DNA from: DATEJJ01 sp039649115
GTDB lineage: Bacteria > Actinomycetota > Actinomycetes > Mycobacteriales > Micromonosporaceae
DNA length: 52,436 nucleotides
Direction of reading: 5' to 3'
NCBI GenBank assembly: GCA_039649115.1
Contig: JBBWZQ010000093.1
Coordinates: 1 to 52,436 of the forward strand
Position 1 is the stretch's first letter, and each line of letters starts with the position of its first letter. Below the pieces are notes generated by a model that did not search any database, was not told the origin of the DNA, and worked only from the letters and a program-made list of their open reading frames with translations. This document shows positions 8,239-15,798 of the stretch, one piece after another. Position numbers and translations under genes: made by a program.

Positions 8239-9450
8239 GTGAACGACGGCAAGCTGCGCGCCCTCCTCCTGGAGAACATCCACCCCGACGCGGTGTCCCG
8301 GCTGGAGGCCGGCGGGTACCTGGTCGAGAGCCTCGGGCAGGCGCTGGACGAGGACGAGCTGATCGAGCGCGTCGACGGGGTACACGTGCTGGGTGTGCGG
8401 TCCAAGACCCAGGTCACCGCGCGCGTCGTCGGCGCGGCACCGCAGCTCGTGGCGGTCGGCGCGTTCTGCATCGGCACCGACCAGATCGACCTCGCCGCCG
8501 CGTCCGGCGCCGGGGTGGCGGTGTTCAACGCGCCGTTCTCCAACACGCGCAGCGTCGTGGAGCTGGCACTCGCGGAGATCATCGCGCTCACCCGCCGGCT
8601 CACCGAGAAGAACAGCGCGATGCACGCCGGGGTCTGGGACAAGGACGCCGAGGGCAGCCACGAGGTCCGCGGCCGGGCACTGGGCATCGTGGGGTACGGG
8701 AACATCGGCACCCAGCTGTCCGTACTCGCCGAGAACCTCGGCATGCGCGTGTACTTCTACGACACGGCCGACAAGCTCGCCCTCGGCAATGCCCGGCGCT
8801 GCGGCACCCTGGACGAACTGCTGGAGGTCGCCGACGTCGTGACCCTGCACGTCGACGGCCGCCCCGGAAACAGCGGCCTGTTCGGTGCGGAGCAGTTCGC
8901 CCGGATGCGGCCCGGGAGTCTGTTTCTCAACCTGTCGCGGGGGTTCGTCATCGACCACGCGGCGCTGCGCCGCCATCTCGTGGACGGGCGCCTCGCCGGC
9001 GCGGCGGTCGACGTGTTCCCGAAGGAGCCCAAGGGCCGCGGCGACGAGTTCCAGTCGGAGCTGCGGGGCCTGCCCAACGTGATCCTCACCCCGCACATCG
9101 GCGGATCCACCGAGGAGGCACAGGCTGACATCGGCGGCTTCGTGGCGGGCAAGCTGGCCCAGTTCGTCGCGGAAGGCAACAGCACGCTCAGCGTCAACCT
9201 GCCCGCGGTCGCGCTGCCGCTGCCCGGCCAGCGGCACCGGATCGCCCACGTGCACCGCAACACGCCTGGCGTACTGGCACAGGTGAACAGCGTGCTGGCC
9301 GCGCACTCGGTGAACATCGAGGGGCAGCTGCTGGCCACCCGCGGCGAGTACGGGTACCTGCTGACGGACATCGGCTGCGACTACCCCGACGAGGTGCTTG
9401 CGCGGCTGCGCGCGATGACTCAGACGGTGCGGCTACGGGTCATCTCGTGA
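8239..9450 (+). CDS. serA: D-3-phosphoglycerate dehydrogenase
   Basis: This enzyme oxidises 3-phosphoglycerate to 3-phosphohydroxypyruvate with NAD, the first step of serine synthesis. The 403-residue length matches the E. coli-type enzyme. It contains the Rossmann motif GYGNIGTQLSVLAENLGM near residue 153, the catalytic arginine in NLSRGFVID, the catalytic histidine in LTPHIGGSTEE, and a C-terminal ACT domain from about residue 332 (HRNTPGVLAQVNSVLAAHSV), the site of serine feedback control in this class. Its stop overlaps the start of an FAD dehydrogenase by 4 nt; that partner makes biochemical sense, because E. coli-type SerA also reduces 2-oxoglutarate to D-2-hydroxyglutarate. Confidence 0.95.
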   Translation: MNDGKLRALLLENIHPDAVSRLEAGGYLVESLGQALDEDELIERVDGVHVLGVRSKTQVTARVVGAAPQLVAVGAFCIGTDQIDLAAASGAGVAVFNAPFSNTRSVVELALAEIIALTRRLTEKNSAMHAGVWDKDAEGSHEVRGRALGIVGYGNIGTQLSVLAENLGMRVYFYDTADKLALGNARRCGTLDELLEVADVVTLHVDGRPGNSGLFGAEQFARMRPGSLFLNLSRGFVIDHAALRRHLVDGRLAGAAVDVFPKEPKGRGDEFQSELRGLPNVILTPHIGGSTEEAQADIGGFVAGKLAQFVAEGNSTLSVNLPAVALPLPGQRHRIAHVHRNTPGVLAQVNSVLAAHSVNIEGQLLATRGEYGYLLTDIGCDYPDEVLARLRAMTQTVRLRVIS

Positions 9451-10805
9451 CGGGGATGGAGGACGGGCTGCGGGCGGTCGTCGGGGACGCCCACGTGCTG
9501 CTCGATCCGGACCTGCGCGCACCGTACGAGACGGACTGGACGCGCCGGTTCACGGGTACCGCCCGGTGCGTGGTGCGACCGGCGGACACGGCCGAAGTGG
9601 CGGCGGTGGTGCGGGCGTGCGGCGCGGCCGGTGCGCCGATCGCCGTGCAGGGCGGCAACACCGGCCTGGTGGGCGGCGGCGTGCCCGGCGGCGGCGAGGT
9701 GCTGCTGAGCCTGGCCCGGCTGACCGGCCTGGCGCCGGTCGATGCCGTCGAGGCACAGGTCACCGCGGGGGCCGGGGTGACGCTGGAAGACCTGCAGGCA
9801 CACGCGCGCGCGGCCGGCTTCGACTTCGGCGTGGACCTGGCGGCCCGGTCCTCGGCCACGGTGGGCGGGCTGGTGGCGACGAACGCGGGTGGCATCAGAG
9901 TGCTCCGGTACGGCAGCATGCGCGCGCAGCTCGCCGGCATCGAGGCGGTTTTCGCCGACGGCGGCGTGATGAGCCACCTGACCGGTCTCGCGAAGGACAA
10001 CACCGGCTACGACCTGACCCAGTTGCTCGCCGGGAGCGAGGGCACCCTCGCGATCGTGACCCGGGTGCGGCTGCGGCTGGTGGCGCTGCTGCCCGCGCGG
10101 GCGGTCGCGCTCGTCGGCCTCGCCGGTACCGATGCGGCACTGGCGCTGCTCGGTGTGGCCCGTCGCGGCCTCGCGACGCTGTCAGCCGCGGAACTGTTCT
10201 ACGCGGAGGGTCTCGACCTGGTCTGCGCGCACGCCCGGCTGCAGCCCCCGTTCCGCAAGGCATACCCGGCCTACGTCGTGCTGGAATGCGCCGGGCGGGC
10301 CGACCCCACCGACGAGTTGCTGGAGACGCTGTCCGGCTGCGACGCGGTCGGGGACGCCACGGTGGCGACGGACGCGACCGGCCGGACCCGGCTCTGGACC
10401 TACCGCGAGGCGCACACCGAGGCGGTGAACGCGGCCGGGGTACCGGTGAAACTCGACGTGTGCGTGCCGCTGGGCGAGCTGCCCGGCGTGGTCGCGGCGC
10501 TTCCGTCCATAGTGGAGACTTCGGCGCCGGGTGCCCGGACCGTCCTATGGGGACACCTCAACGAGGCCAACCTGCACATCAACATCCTCGGTGCCGGCGA
10601 GCGCGCGGAGGCGGTCAGCGACGCGGTGCTGCGCCTGGTCGCCGCGCACCGGGGGAGCATCAGCTCGGAGCACGGGGTCGGCCGCGCCAAGGTGGCGTGG
10701 TTGCCGCTGTCCCGCAGCGACGCGGAGATCGACGCGATGCGCCGCGTCAAGTCCGCGCTCGATCCGGCCGGGCTGCTCAGTCCCGGGGTGCTCCTGCCGC
10801 GATAG
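9447..10805 (+). CDS. FAD-binding oxidase, probable D-2-hydroxyglutarate dehydrogenase
   Basis: The 452-residue protein belongs to the VAO/PCMH flavoprotein family (GlcD, D-lactate and D-2-hydroxyglutarate dehydrogenases). The FAD-binding region shows VQGGNTGLVGGGVPGG near residue 68 and DNTGYDLTQLLAGSEGTL near 187. The C-terminal cap ends with the family motif SSEHGVGRAKVAWL near residue 407. The 4-nt overlap with serA points to oxidation of the D-2-hydroxyglutarate that SerA produces. A D-lactate or glycolate dehydrogenase is the alternative. The gene ends facing the monooxygenase gene across 43 nt containing the palindrome CCGGGTGCACCCGG. Confidence 0.8.
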   Translation: MTGMEDGLRAVVGDAHVLLDPDLRAPYETDWTRRFTGTARCVVRPADTAEVAAVVRACGAAGAPIAVQGGNTGLVGGGVPGGGEVLLSLARLTGLAPVDAVEAQVTAGAGVTLEDLQAHARAAGFDFGVDLAARSSATVGGLVATNAGGIRVLRYGSMRAQLAGIEAVFADGGVMSHLTGLAKDNTGYDLTQLLAGSEGTLAIVTRVRLRLVALLPARAVALVGLAGTDAALALLGVARRGLATLSAAELFYAEGLDLVCAHARLQPPFRKAYPAYVVLECAGRADPTDELLETLSGCDAVGDATVATDATGRTRLWTYREAHTEAVNAAGVPVKLDVCVPLGELPGVVAALPSIVETSAPGARTVLWGHLNEANLHINILGAGERAEAVSDAVLRLVAAHRGSISSEHGVGRAKVAWLPLSRSDAEIDAMRRVKSALDPAGLLSPGVLLPR

Positions 10806-10848
10806 CCGGCCGGCCGGGCGAGCGCGCCGCGCGCCGGGTGCACCCGGA

Positions 10849-12051
10849 TCATTGCGGGTGTACCACGGTCGAGTAGTCCTTCAGGGTGATCGCATCGGCC
10901 TTCTGGAACGTCTTGGCGAGCAGGCTGCGCAGTGGCCACGCGGTCATCATCCGCATCGAGAGGTTGCGCATCCGGATCGTGGCGGCGCCGCCCGGCAGGA
11001 AGCCCTTGATGCCGCCGGGCGGCAACTTCTGCGCCTGCGTGACGTACCCCCGCAACTCGGTCTCGTAGCGGCCGAAGGCAGCACGGTGGTCGCCCTGCGC
11101 GGCCGCCAGTTCCCCGGCGAGCACGTAGGCGCCGACGATGGCCAGGCTGGTGCCGAGGCCGGTCAGCGGGGAGGGGCTGAAACCCGCGTCGCCGAGCAAC
11201 GCCACCCGCCCGCGCGACCAGCTTTCCATGTGCACCTGGCCATACATGTCGAAGTACAGCTCGGGGGTGTCCCGCAACGCCGCGAGCAGTCGTGGCACCT
11301 CCCAGCCGCCCCCGGCGAAGGTGTCGGCGACGATCTGCTTCTGCCACGCGACATCGCCGCGGTCGTAGCGCAGCGGCGGGGAGGCGAAGCTGAACATGGC
11401 CTGCGCGCCGTGCCCGCGTTCCGAGCGGATCGCGGCCAGCCGGCGGCCGGGGAGGTTGTAGAACAGCATCCAGCCCTGGCTGTCGAAGCCCTCCGGGAGG
11501 CTGAAGAACGCGGTGTAGGCGCCGAGCGGGCGCACGAACGCGGACTCCTCGCCGAACGCGAGCGCGCGTATCCGCGAATGCATCCCGTCCGCGCCGACCA
11601 CGAGGTCGAACGTGCGCGGCGCGGCGCGCTCGAACGTGACGGCCACCCCGTCGTCCCGCTGCGCCAGGCTCGCGATCGAGTCGTCGAACAGGTACTCGGT
11701 CTCGTGCCGCGTCGCGTCGTAGAGGATGCGGGCCAGGTCGCCGCGCAGGATCTCCACCTCCGCGACGATGCCCTCGCCGCCGAACAGATCCGCGGGCATC
11801 CGCGCGAGCCACTTGCCGGCATCGTTGACGTAGGCGAACCCGAGCTCGTGCACCCGCTGCGTCCGGACCTCGGGCATGATGCCCATGCGCTCCACGACAT
11901 CGCGGGCGGCGCCCCGCAAGTCGACGGCCTGCCCACCCGGACGGGGGACCGGCGCACGCTCCACCACGGTGGGACGCAAGCCGTACCGGCACAGCCAGTA
12001 GGCCAGGGCGGGACCGGCGACGCCGGCGCCCGAGATGAGCACGTTCTTCAC
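10849..12051 (-). CDS. FAD-dependent monooxygenase (PHBH/TetX-like group A)
   Basis: This 400-residue flavoprotein has the three group A monooxygenase fingerprints: the N-terminal GxGxxG as VLISGAGVAGPALAYWL, the DG motif in LVVGADGMHSRIR near residue 153, and the GD motif in VALLGDAGFSPSPLTGLG near residue 281. Such enzymes hydroxylate small aromatic or polyketide-like substrates and can inactivate antibiotics. The GTG start has GAGAGGGGT about 7 nt upstream. It is divergent from a GntR-TetR hybrid repressor with a palindromic operator in between, so expression is probably induced by the monooxygenase's own substrate, which is unknown. Confidence 0.9.
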   Translation of the reverse strand: MKNVLISGAGVAGPALAYWLCRYGLRPTVVERAPVPRPGGQAVDLRGAARDVVERMGIMPEVRTQRVHELGFAYVNDAGKWLARMPADLFGGEGIVAEVEILRGDLARILYDATRHETEYLFDDSIASLAQRDDGVAVTFERAAPRTFDLVVGADGMHSRIRALAFGEESAFVRPLGAYTAFFSLPEGFDSQGWMLFYNLPGRRLAAIRSERGHGAQAMFSFASPPLRYDRGDVAWQKQIVADTFAGGGWEVPRLLAALRDTPELYFDMYGQVHMESWSRGRVALLGDAGFSPSPLTGLGTSLAIVGAYVLAGELAAAQGDHRAAFGRYETELRGYVTQAQKLPPGGIKGFLPGGAATIRMRNLSMRMMTAWPLRSLLAKTFQKADAITLKDYSTVVHPQ

Positions 12052-12068
12052 GCGACACCCCTCTCTGT

Positions 12069-12131
12069 GTACGGCGTACGCTAGTGAGCCCTATGGGTTT
12101 CTCGCAATGGCGTACTAGTACGCTCGCGCGT
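12069..12131 (+). promoter_or_regulatory. Operator and leaderless promoter of the GntR-TetR regulator
   Basis: A perfect 14-nt palindrome GCGTACTAGTACGC lies at 12110-12123, and a second GTAC half-site pair (GTACGGCGTAC) at 12069-12079 towards the monooxygenase gene. The hexamer TACGCT (12119-12124) overlaps the palindrome and ends 7 nt before GTG 12132, as expected for a leaderless promoter blocked by its own product. GntR proteins usually bind such short palindromes. Confidence 0.65.
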
Positions 12132-13037
12132 GTGACCGCACCGTACGCGCAGATCGTCGCGGACATCCGCGGCCGCATCACCGCCGGCGAGCTGCGCCCC
12201 GGTGACCGGGTGCCCTCGACCCGCCAGATCACCCGCGACTGGGGCGTGGCGATCGCCACCGCCACGAAGGCGCTCGCCACGCTGCGGCAGGAGGGCCTGG
12301 TGCGCGCCGTGCCCGGCGTGGGTACCGTCGTGCACGCCCCGTCGGCGCCCCGCCGGGTCCCTCGCCAGGCAGAGCTGGCTCCGGCGCGCATCGTCAGCAC
12401 CGCGACAGCCATCGCCGACAGCGAAGGACTCGCCGCGCTCTCGATGCGCCGCCTCGCCACCGAACTCGGCGTCGCCACCATGGCCCTGTACCGCCACGTG
12501 CGCGGCAAGGATGAGCTCGTGCTGATGATGGCAGAGTCGCTGTTCGCCCAGATTCCGCCGCCCAGGTCCCCGCCCCGGGGTTGGCGCGCCCAGCTCGAGG
12601 CGATCGCCCGGCTGCAGTGGACGGTCTACGGGCAGCACCCGTGGCTGGCGCCGGTCATCTCGGTGACCCGCCCGCAGTTGATGCCCAACGGGATGGCCCA
12701 CACGGAGTGGACACTGCGCGCGCTGGGCGGGCTCGGACTCGATCCGAACACGCGACTGCACGCGGCCATCACCCTGCTCGCCTACGTGCGCGGGCTGGCG
12801 ATGAACTTCGAGTCCGAGGCCCGCGCGCGGCAGGACACCGGCATGACCGACCAGGAGTGGGTGGAATCACAGGACGCGGCGTACGGGGCGGCCTTCGCCG
12901 CGGGCCCGTACCCGGTGCTCGCGAGCCTCACCGCGGACTCCCGCATCGACCTCGATCTCGACAGCCTCTTCGAGTTCGGCCTGCGCAGCCTGCTCGACGG
13001 CTACGCCGTGCGCATCACTCGTACCATGGCGAGGTGA
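12132..13037 (+). CDS. GntR-TetR hybrid transcriptional regulator
   Basis: The protein joins an N-terminal GntR winged helix (residues ~5-70, ADIRGRITAGELRPGDRVPS and a GTVVH wing) to a complete TetR unit. That unit has its own helix-turn-helix (LSMRRLATELGVATMALYRH, residues ~100-135) and a TetR_C-like ligand domain. The start was set at GTG 12132 (301 residues) rather than 12084 or 12093, because the palindromic operator and -10 box would otherwise sit inside the coding sequence. It probably represses itself and the divergent monooxygenase gene until a small hydrophobic ligand binds the C-terminal domain. Its stop overlaps the next gene. Confidence 0.88.
   Translation: MTAPYAQIVADIRGRITAGELRPGDRVPSTRQITRDWGVAIATATKALATLRQEGLVRAVPGVGTVVHAPSAPRRVPRQAELAPARIVSTATAIADSEGLAALSMRRLATELGVATMALYRHVRGKDELVLMMAESLFAQIPPPRSPPRGWRAQLEAIARLQWTVYGQHPWLAPVISVTRPQLMPNGMAHTEWTLRALGGLGLDPNTRLHAAITLLAYVRGLAMNFESEARARQDTGMTDQEWVESQDAAYGAAFAAGPYPVLASLTADSRIDLDLDSLFEFGLRSLLDGYAVRITRTMAR
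13022..13027 (+). promoter_or_regulatory. -10 box for the lipoprotein gene
   Basis: TACCAT lies within the last codons of the regulator gene and ends 6 nt before GTG 13034, so the lipoprotein may have its own leaderless transcript despite the overlapping genes. Confidence 0.5.
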
Positions 13038-13489
13038 CCGTTTCCCGTCCCACCGTCGTCGCCGTGTCCGCACTCGCTTTCGCCTTTGGCGCCGCTGGCT
13101 GCTCGGGTGGCGGTGACGACAAGTCGGCGAAGGCGGCCCGGGCCGCCGCGCAGGAGGCGTTCGACCGGTACAGCTCCGGCGACTATGCGGGCGCCTGGGA
13201 GACGTACACCGACGAAGGGCACGCGACCATCAGCAAGGTGGACTTCGTCTCGTTCAACGACCAGTGCCCGCCGAAGATCCGCGACAAGAAGGTGTCGGTG
13301 GTCAGCGCGCGGCTGGAGAACTCGACCACCGCCGTCGTCCGGCTGCGAGCCGGCGACTCGCTCACCGCCTACACGTTCCGGTACCAGCACGGGCACTGGC
13401 GCGTGCAGCCGTCGGCGGACGCGACGGCGATGTGGAAGCTGGGCGTCACGAAGGCGGTGGAGAAGGCAAAGGCGTCCGGCCTCTGCTGA
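13034..13489 (+). CDS. Putative lipoprotein of unknown function
   Basis: The 151-residue product has a lipoprotein signal peptide ending in the lipobox GAAGC at about residues 19-23, then a glycine/serine linker. The remaining ~115 residues look like a small NTF2-like alpha+beta domain of the kind found in many actinobacterial lipoproteins (AQEAFDRYSSGDYAGAWETY, and a later TAYTFRYQHGHWRVQPS). GTG 13034 overlaps the regulator's stop as GTGA. No specific function can be assigned. Confidence 0.75.
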   Translation: MTVSRPTVVAVSALAFAFGAAGCSGGGDDKSAKAARAAAQEAFDRYSSGDYAGAWETYTDEGHATISKVDFVSFNDQCPPKIRDKKVSVVSARLENSTTAVVRLRAGDSLTAYTFRYQHGHWRVQPSADATAMWKLGVTKAVEKAKASGLC

Positions 13490-13566
13490 TCCGCGGAACG
13501 GGATCGCCGCCGCTTCGTCCTGGTACCACCGGTGGCGTCGTCGCCGTGGCCTTGTGGCCGCGGCCG

Positions 13567-13686
13567 CCATGATCAGGGCGTTGCGGCGTCGACGTGATCA
13601 CGAGTTGCCGGAGGAAAGCGTAGTCGACTACTCGTTTCTCCGCCGGATCGCGATCAACCCCCGGCTCGTCGTGATCACGGCGCCGC
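13567..13686. repeat. Dispersed palindromic element, copy 1
   Basis: This ~120-nt element starts with CCATGATCAGGGCG and recurs at the right edge of the window. Over 13595-13686 the two copies match at 86 of 92 positions without gaps. Its core (13608-13646) is an imperfect hairpin centred on the perfect palindrome TAGTCGACTA (13621-13630), with CCGG/GGA arms. A second perfect palindrome, GATCGCGATC, lies at 13646-13655, and TGATCAC sits on both sides. It contains no gene. Confidence 0.85.
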
Positions 13687-13904
13687 CCGAGCGATCACGG
13701 CGCCCGCGCACGCCGATCACGGCGCCGCGCACGCCGATCACGGCGCCCGCCCACCCCGATCACGGCGCCCGCGCGCGATCACGGCGCCCGCGCACCCCGA
13801 TCACGGCGCCTGCGCACCCCGATCACGGCGCCTGCGCGCGCGACCACCGCGACCGCGCTCGCGATCACCGCGCCCGCGCACCCGATCACGGTCCGGGCTC
13901 GCTC
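13673..13904. repeat. Tandem array of about 11 units of 19-22 nt
   Basis: Units begin at 13673, 13693, 13715, 13736, 13758, 13777, 13799, 13821, 13842, 13863 and 13884. The consensus is GATCACGGCGCC followed by NGCGCACCCC, with decay in units 9-11. Each unit contains a GATC core and the palindrome GGCGCC. Unit 1 is the right end of the dispersed element, so the array appears to have grown from its edge. There are no unique spacers, so it is not a CRISPR. Confidence 0.88.
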
Positions 13905-14013
13905 GACCAGAACGCCCGCTCAAGCGATCGCCCAGACTGGATCAGGACAATATCGACATCTCCGAACAGCAGCCCCGACCCTCATCCCGCTCGGCGCGGC
14001 GCCACGCCAGATC

Positions 14014-14053
14014 TTGGTCACTGTTACACGCTCTGACGTGTATCAGCGACCAA
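14014..14053. repeat. 40-nt hairpin element
   Basis: Left arm TTGGTCACTGTTACACG (14014-14030) pairs with the right arm 14037-14053 at 15 of 17 positions across the 6-nt loop CTCTGA. It lies 88 nt beyond the stop of the GH16-like gene and could terminate its transcript, or be another interspersed repeat. Confidence 0.65.
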
Positions 14054-14140
14054 GGTCCACTCCGGCGACCCCGGCCCGGCGCACGGGCAGGCAGATACGC
14101 CGCGTAGGCAGGTCGATCCGTCAAGAATGTGTATCGCGGG

Positions 14141-15667
14141 CTACCGGTAGAACCTGACCCAGTCGATGTGCATCACGACGTGAGCGGGTGTGGTCGCGTC
14201 GGCCGCCGGTACGCCGTTCTTCGGCCCGATGGCCAACTGCATGTACAGGTGGAGCGGCGCGTGCGGGATGACCGGCTTGGCCGTGCTCCTGGTGGAGTCG
14301 TAGTAGGGCTTCCCGTCGATGTACAGCTTCACGAACGTGGCGCGCCACTCGATGGTGAACGTGTGCCAGACCGTGAAGTTGCCGGTCGCGGGACCGGAGT
14401 CGTTGCCGCCGGCCGGCCAGACCAACCGGCCGGTCAGGCTCTTGCGGTCGGGCGCGGGTGCGTTCACCGCGGAGATGTAGCCCTCGGTGTCGCCGTTGTT
14501 CGATTGCGGCCACAGCCCGATGATCGGTCCGTAACCGGCGCCGGCGTCGAGGCGCGTGCGCACCTGCCAGATCCCGTACAGCCGGTTGCCGTTGGCGCCG
14601 CACCAGCACAGGCCGCCGGCGACGTTGCCTTTGCCGGTCGGGTTGTTGCCGGTACCGATGATCTGCAGCTCGCCGCTGGCGGTGCGTACCGCGCTGGGTG
14701 ACCAGATCGAGCCGTTCGCGGACGTGGACTCGTACACGCCCCACTTGCCCTTGTCGACCGCCGCGCCGGAGAAGTCGTCGGCGTCGACCAGCACCCGCGA
14801 CGGGTCGGATCCGCCGATGGCGGTCTTCGACCCGGTCGTGCCGGACCGGGACGCGCGCGGCTGCCCCATCCCCGAGCCGGGCTGCGACGGGGAGGCCTGC
14901 GGCGACGCGGGCGCCGACACTCCGGCCGTCGGGGGAGACGCCGCACTGAGCGCCGGCGGGTCGGCTCGCCCGGCGCCCACCCGCCACACCGCGAGCGTGG
15001 TGCCGCCCACGACGACGAGGACGGCCAACCCGACCGCGGTGAGCCGGCCCCGGTGCCGCGCGGCCGGGGTGGCCGACGGGGCCGGGCTGGCGGTGGCCGG
15101 CGGGGCCGGGCTGGCGGGGGCCGGCGGGGCCGAGGTCGGGGCGGGCGGGGTTGGCGCGGACCGGGCCAGGGCCGATCTGGGCATGATCGACGGAGCCGGC
15201 GCGGCTGGAGAGGTTGGAATCGGCGTTACCGGTAGGGCCCGCGTCGGTGTGCTGGCAGGCGGCAGGCCCAGAAAGCGCGAGGCGGCGGACGGCGGGACCG
15301 GTGGGGGTGGCGCGGCCGGGGCCGGAGTCGGCGGTAGCGGCGTTGGCGGGGCGGCGGACGGCGGGACCGGTGGGGGTGGCGCGGCCGGGGCCGGAGTCGG
15401 CGGTAGCGGAGTCCGCGAGGTCGCGGACGGCGGGACCGGTAGGGGTGGCGCGGCCGGAGTCGACGGCGTTGGCGCGACCGGGACGGTGGGGACTTCGAAC
15501 GTGGGCTCGACGAGCGGCGCGGGCGCCGGCCCGGAGGCGACCTGGGCTGGCGCGGGCGCCGGCCCGGAGGAGACCTGGGTGGGCGACATCGGCCAGGCCC
15601 GGGGATCGGAGGTCGGGGCGGGGTCCGGCTGTCCGGGCCCGTCCACATCCGCACCGTGAGACGTCAC
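14141..15667 (-). CDS. Membrane-anchored GH16-like (concanavalin-type) protein
   Basis: The 508-residue protein has three parts. Residues 1-205 are a proline/alanine-rich, repetitive, probably cytoplasmic tail. A single transmembrane helix follows at ~209-228, then a Ser/Pro linker. From ~300 to the end there is a GH16/laminarinase-like beta-sandwich (WGVYESTSANGSIW, YGIWQVRTRLDAG, WHTFTIEWRATFVKLYIDG, HIDWVRFYR). The catalytic motif of GH16 is normally ExDxxE; here the matching segment is EGYISA, E395 being kept while D and the second E are replaced by Y397 and A400. It may therefore bind rather than cut glucan. The GTG start is 7 nt after a TAGTCT -10 box. Confidence 0.8.
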   Translation of the reverse strand: MTSHGADVDGPGQPDPAPTSDPRAWPMSPTQVSSGPAPAPAQVASGPAPAPLVEPTFEVPTVPVAPTPSTPAAPPLPVPPSATSRTPLPPTPAPAAPPPPVPPSAAPPTPLPPTPAPAAPPPPVPPSAASRFLGLPPASTPTRALPVTPIPTSPAAPAPSIMPRSALARSAPTPPAPTSAPPAPASPAPPATASPAPSATPAARHRGRLTAVGLAVLVVVGGTTLAVWRVGAGRADPPALSAASPPTAGVSAPASPQASPSQPGSGMGQPRASRSGTTGSKTAIGGSDPSRVLVDADDFSGAAVDKGKWGVYESTSANGSIWSPSAVRTASGELQIIGTGNNPTGKGNVAGGLCWCGANGNRLYGIWQVRTRLDAGAGYGPIIGLWPQSNNGDTEGYISAVNAPAPDRKSLTGRLVWPAGGNDSGPATGNFTVWHTFTIEWRATFVKLYIDGKPYYDSTRSTAKPVIPHAPLHLYMQLAIGPKNGVPAADATTPAHVVMHIDWVRFYR

Positions 15668-15674
15668 CCGGCAG

Positions 15675-15680
15675 AGACTA
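15675..15680 (-). promoter_or_regulatory. -10 box for the GH16-like gene
   Basis: On the minus strand TAGTCT ends 7 nt before the GTG start at 15667, which is leaderless promoter geometry. Confidence 0.55.
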
Positions 15681-15798
15681 GTCGGACACCACCGTCGCGC
15701 ACCGCCCTGGTGCCCGACCGGGTGCGATCTGTTTCACCCATTGGTATGGGGGCGTGGCGGTGTCGGGCCCGCGGTTCCTGGGTAGCAAGATCGGAGTG

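Larger units (their letters stand above)
13490..14140. other. 651-nt non-coding island rich in repeats
   Basis: No credible gene lies between the lipoprotein and the GH16-like gene. The island holds a structured GATCA-bounded element, an 11-unit tandem array and a separate 40-nt hairpin, each listed separately. The long forward frame across it reads through the tandem repeat and gives only arginine/proline/aspartate-rich repeats. Confidence 0.8.

Noticed and set aside
10831..10848. Terminator between the D-2-HG dehydrogenase-like and monooxygenase genes
   Set aside because: CCGGGTGCACCCGG is a perfect palindrome but has no loop-forming centre of useful size and partly overlaps the end of the monooxygenase gene, so a terminator role is not supported.
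13673..13904. CRISPR array
   Set aside because: Units are contiguous with no unique spacers, unit length varies from 19 to 22 nt, and no cas gene is present.
13086..14036. Long forward open frame through the tandem array
   Set aside because: It starts inside the lipoprotein gene in another frame and its translation is repeat-derived Arg/Pro/Asp text with no domain.
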